Assembly (NCBI RefSeq): GCF_900107695.1 | Contig: NZ_FNQP01000030.1 | Location: forward strand, 1-37,795 | Direction: 5' to 3' | From: Thiothrix caldifontis | GTDB taxonomy: Bacteria; Pseudomonadota; Gammaproteobacteria; Thiotrichales; Thiotrichaceae | Length of the DNA stretch: 37,795 nt | Position numbers and translations under genes: made by a program | The notes under the pieces: generated by a model | Database searches by the model: none | What the model was told of the DNA's origin: nothing | The model's input: the letters and a program-made list of their open reading frames with translations, nothing else | Shown here: in pieces, positions 34,873 through 37,795 of the stretch | Layout of the letters: the number at the start of each line of letters is the position of its first letter | How positions within the stretch are numbered: position 1 is the first letter of the stretch

Positions 34873-35919
34873 TTGGCTTTTTCCCAGCAAGGCATCCCCG
34901 CCGCTTTAGGTGCTGCCGTACTGTTTGGCGCAAGCACTCCGCTGGCTAAGTTGTTGCTGGATGGCATTAGCCCGTGGATGCTGGCGGGCTTGCTGTATCT
35001 GGGTTCAGGGCTGGGGTTGCTGTTGTACCGCTGGTTCAGTCACGCCCCGTCAGTCAGGCTATCCCGTCACGAAACCCTCTGGTTTGGTGGTGCGGTGCTG
35101 TCTGGAGGGGTCATTGCACCTGTGTTACTGATGGTGGGGTTGGTCAATATGCCTGCTTCCGGTGCTTCCCTGCTGCTCAATGCCGAAGGGGTGTTCACCG
35201 CACTGCTGGCATGGTTCGTCTTCCGCGAAAACGTGGATCGGCGCATTGCACTGGGTATGTTCGCTATCGTTGCCGGGGCGTTGCTATTGAGTTGGTCAGG
35301 GGAAGCACGCATTGGCACTGTATGGCCTGCGCTGGCGATACTCGGAGCCTGTTTTGCTTGGGGAGTCGACAATAACCTAACCCGCAAGGTATCACTGAAT
35401 GATGCAACATGGATTGCGTCGGTGAAAGGGCTGGTGGCGGGTATCGTCAATCTTGCCTTGGTGTGGGTATTGGGTGCTGCATCGCTACCCGCACTTCCTT
35501 TGTTGGGTGCAGCCCTGTTGCTGGGGTTTCTGGCTTACGGGGTAAGCCTCACCCTGTTCGTGGTCAGTTTGCGCCATTTGGGGACTGCCCGTACCGGGGC
35601 TTATTTTTCAGTTGCACCCTTCTTCGGTGCAATGCTCTCCATCGTGTTGTTGGGCGAACCCGTCACAGTGCCACTGCTGGCAGCGGGGCTGTTGATGGCG
35701 GCAGGTGTCTGGCTGCATTTGACAGAAAATCATGCCCACGAACACCCGCATGGTGCACTGGAACATGAACATGAGCATACCCATGATGAACACCACCAGC
35801 ATGGGCATGATTTTCCGGTAGCGGTGGGTATCAAGCACCGGCATTGGCACAGGCATGAACCGATGGTGCATACCCATGCCCATTTCCCGGATGCCCATCA
35901 CCAGCATGGGCATGAGTAA
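34873..35919 (+). CDS. DMT/EamA-type permease with a His-rich C-terminal tail
   Basis: This protein of about 348 residues has ten helices in two EamA halves. The first reads AALGAAVLFGASTPLAKLLLDGISPWMLAGLLYLGSG (described, about 9-45) and the second ALAILGACFAWGVDNNLTRKVS. The final 60 residues are dense in His (HEHEHTHDEHHQHGHD and THAHFPDAHHQHGHE), as seen in Ni, Co, Zn or Cu transporters. No ATG is available near the N-terminus. TTG 34873 with GGAAA upstream is preferred. GTG 34798, overlapping chrA by 47 bases, is an alternative. Metal export is inferred from the tail and from the RND pump downstream. Confidence 0.85.
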   Translation: MAFSQQGIPAALGAAVLFGASTPLAKLLLDGISPWMLAGLLYLGSGLGLLLYRWFSHAPSVRLSRHETLWFGGAVLSGGVIAPVLLMVGLVNMPASGASLLLNAEGVFTALLAWFVFRENVDRRIALGMFAIVAGALLLSWSGEARIGTVWPALAILGACFAWGVDNNLTRKVSLNDATWIASVKGLVAGIVNLALVWVLGAASLPALPLLGAALLLGFLAYGVSLTLFVVSLRHLGTARTGAYFSVAPFFGAMLSIVLLGEPVTVPLLAAGLLMAAGVWLHLTENHAHEHPHGALEHEHEHTHDEHHQHGHDFPVAVGIKHRHWHRHEPMVHTHAHFPDAHHQHGHE

Positions 35920-35952
35920 TGATGGGTAGCTGGTGTAGCGGAACAGGAAGCC

Positions 35953-36429
35953 TTACTTTTTCACTTCATCCTTGGCGGGCATGTCCATTTTGCCCATGTC
36001 ATGCCCAGCCGGAGCTGTTTCTGCTGCTGGGTCGGCTTCCGCCTTCTGGAACGGGGTGTAGCGTACTGTCATGGGTGCAGGCGTAACCGACAACACCACT
36101 TTCATGTCATCACTGGTTTTGAAGTCGCCCGTGCCTTTCAGCAGGTTTTCTTCCACTGGTTCCAGCTTCACTTCGGTTTTGGTATCACCAGAAAGCACCG
36201 TGGCGGTGGCGGTCATTCCCGCACTGGGCTGGGCTTCGTTGGCATGGTTCATCACGTATACGGTGATGTCCTTGTCCTTGATCACCAGTTCGAGATGGTG
36301 GGTGTCGGTCATGCGGATTTGCCCATCGTGCGGGGATTTCTGGCTATCGAGGAATTCATCTGTATGCGCCATTGCATAGCCTGCCATCAGTAGGGATGCA
36401 GCAAACAGGGTGGTTTTAAACAGTTTCAT
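35953..36429 (-). CDS. Small secreted protein, metal-efflux associated, unknown function
   Basis: This 158-residue protein has a clear signal peptide (residues 1-21, ending AMA). The mature part begins HTDEFLDSQKSPHDGQIRMTD, continues as a predicted beta-rich domain, and ends in a charged, Met/His-containing tail (HDMGKMDMPAKDEVKK). The Met/His motifs suggest copper or silver binding, as in CusF, but no CusF domain is recognised. ATG 36429 has AAGGAG seven bases upstream and overlaps the RND pump stop by 14 bases, so it is the downstream partner in that operon. It is convergent with the His-rich permease gene. Confidence 0.8.
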   Translation of the reverse strand: MKLFKTTLFAASLLMAGYAMAHTDEFLDSQKSPHDGQIRMTDTHHLELVIKDKDITVYVMNHANEAQPSAGMTATATVLSGDTKTEVKLEPVEENLLKGTGDFKTSDDMKVVLSVTPAPMTVRYTPFQKAEADPAAETAPAGHDMGKMDMPAKDEVKK

Positions 36430-37795
36430 GGGTAGCTCCTTGATTAGATAAAAGGTTTTGTAACGGTTTTTCGCCCCAGCGGTAAAACAGTACCGGGGTA
36501 AGCAGGGTATCGAGCAGGGTGGAACTGACCAACCCGCCGAAAATGACTAATGCCACCGGATGCAAAATTTCCTTGCCCGGTTCGCCGCTGGCTAAGATCA
36601 GGGGCAGCAACGCAAACGCTGCCACCAACGCGGTCATCAACACGGGTGTCAGACGTTCCAGGCTGCCGCGCACGATCATGGGGATGCCGAACGTTTCGCC
36701 TTCATGCTGCACCAGATGCTGGTAATGGCTGATTTTAAGGATGCCGTTGCGGGTGGAAATCCCCGCCAGTGTGATGAAGCCGACCAGACTTGCCACCGAC
36801 AGCGTTTGCCCCGCCAGCCACAGCGCCACCACCCCACCGACCAGTGCCAGCGGGATATTTCCCATGATGATGAGCGCCAACACGCTGGATTGGTAACGGC
36901 TGTACAACACCAGAAAAATCAGCGTCAGTGATACCAGCGCCAGCATGGCAATGAGTTGGGTAGCTTCCTCTTGTGCCTGGAACTGCCCTTCGAGGCGGGT
37001 GAAATAGCCTTCGGGTAACGGGAAATCGGCAAGTTCGGCACGGATGGCTTGCACCACACCTGCCATGTCCGCGCCATCAGCGGCATTGGCAGACAGCACA
37101 ATGCGGCGGCGGCTGTTTTCACGCACGATCTGGTTGGGGCCGCTGCTGTCTTCGATGCTGGCAATCTGTTGTAGGGGAATGTAGCCCGCGTGGGTTTCCA
37201 CCAGCAGATTGCGCAAACCGTGGGCGGTGCGGTCAGCGTCTTGCAGGCGGATCACCACGTCGGCACGGCGGTTATTGTCCAACACTTGTGCGACCGTTGC
37301 GCCGTTGGCAAGGGTTTCGAGGGCTTGGTTGATGCTGGCAGGGGTAACGCCGTATTGCTGCACTTTGTTGTAATCGACCCGTACCTGCAATTGCGGGATG
37401 CGCACCTGTTTTTCGAGCTGCAAATCGACCACGCCGGGAATCGCTGCCAAGCGGGTTTGCAAATCTGTTGCCAAGCTACGCAAGGTGTCGGTGTCATCGC
37501 CAAACACTTTCAAGGCTATTTGCGCCCTGACTCCAGAGAGCAAATGGTCAAGGCGGTGCGAAATCGGTTGCCCGATATTGATGGCAGCCGGGATCACCGC
37601 CAATCGGCTGCGAATGTCCGCCAATACCGCGTCACGCCCACGTTCCGAAGGTGCTAAATCCACGTCAATTTCGCTGGAATGCACCCCTTCGGCGTGTTCG
37701 TCCAGTTCAGCGCGTCCGGTGCGCCGCCCGACCTGTTTCACCTCCGGCACTTGCAACAACAGGTTTTCTGCCAATGTGCCAATGCGGTTGGATTC
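36416..37795 (-). CDS. CusA/CzcA-type heavy-metal RND efflux pump (3' part)
   Basis: This is the C-terminal part (about 459 codons to the window edge) of a proton-driven RND exporter. The frame is open past the edge, so the in-frame TTG at 37774 is not the start. Periplasmic motifs include GRAELDEHAEGVHSSEIDVDL and SGVRAQIALKVFGDD. The membrane half starts at ATQLIAMLALVSLTLIFLVLYSRY. TRNGILKISHYQHL and FGGLVSSTLLDTLLTPVLFYRW close the protein. The SGVRAQIALKVFGDD and EDSSGPNQIVRENSRRRIV parts place it in the heavy-metal (HME) group. Which metal it moves cannot be read from this part. Confidence 0.93.
   Translation of the reverse strand, partial: ESNRIGTLAENLLLQVPEVKQVGRRTGRAELDEHAEGVHSSEIDVDLAPSERGRDAVLADIRSRLAVIPAAINIGQPISHRLDHLLSGVRAQIALKVFGDDTDTLRSLATDLQTRLAAIPGVVDLQLEKQVRIPQLQVRVDYNKVQQYGVTPASINQALETLANGATVAQVLDNNRRADVVIRLQDADRTAHGLRNLLVETHAGYIPLQQIASIEDSSGPNQIVRENSRRRIVLSANAADGADMAGVVQAIRAELADFPLPEGYFTRLEGQFQAQEEATQLIAMLALVSLTLIFLVLYSRYQSSVLALIIMGNIPLALVGGVVALWLAGQTLSVASLVGFITLAGISTRNGILKISHYQHLVQHEGETFGIPMIVRGSLERLTPVLMTALVAAFALLPLILASGEPGKEILHPVALVIFGGLVSSTLLDTLLTPVLFYRWGEKPLQNLLSNQGATHETV

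Noticed and set aside
35899-35915. Repeated 17-mer at the end of the DMT gene as a mobile element
   Set aside because: The repeats encode the same His-rich residues and are explained by internal tail repetition.

Overview
The window reads as gammaproteobacterial chromosomal DNA of moderate-to-high GC, most consistent with a Thiothrix-like sulfur-oxidising denitrifier. This rests on the mix of cd1 nitrite reductase, Nor accessory genes, a DsrC-family protein, a complete C-P lyase operon and metal efflux genes. The genus is an inference from protein resemblance. No rRNA, tRNA, CRISPR, insertion sequence, integrase or replication origin was seen. No gene-free stretch exceeds about 140 bases.

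Region 1 (1-10.7 kb) is a denitrification and nitric-oxide block: the 3' part of norB, a class I glutamine amidotransferase, a decayed membrane polyferredoxin, nirS, a divergent TonB-dependent receptor, norE, norF, a hemerythrin, norQ, an opposite-strand CRP/FNR-family regulator (DNR type), and norD. Four CRP/FNR-type boxes (TTGAC-N4-RTCAA or close) lie before nirS, the receptor, norE and the hemerythrin. A fifth, perfect TTGAT-N4-ATCAA, lies at 32.2 kb before nnrS. At three of these promoters a TAnnnT -10 element starts exactly 22 bases after the box. The locus therefore appears to encode both its regulator and that regulator's targets.

Region 2 (10.7-14.45 kb) is a tightly overlapped TetR / HlyD-type adaptor / FtsX-MacB-type permease / ABC ATPase export operon with its own palindromic operator.

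Region 3 (14.45-29.43 kb) contains phnF-D-C-E-E-G-H-I-J-K-L-M-N-P (phosphonate uptake and C-P lyase), the C-terminal half of a DMT-type permease, then divergent metE and metR. The block is bracketed by a 25-base near-identical repeat: the 3' end of the ABC ATPase gene at 14422-14446 and a relic at 29437-29461. The two differences are synonymous in the ATPase frame. The relic abuts the next LysR gene, which suggests that region 3 was spliced into an older ABC-ATPase/LysR junction.

Region 4 (29.46-34.9 kb) returns to NO and sulfur functions: a LysR regulator divergent from a DsrC-like protein that lacks the C-terminal Cys, a TDT-family transporter, a truncated hemoglobin, NnrS, and a CHR-family transporter overlapping nnrS.

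Region 5 (34.9 kb to the end) looks metal-related: a DMT permease with a His-rich tail, a small secreted protein, and the 3' part of a CusA/CzcA-type RND pump running off the window.
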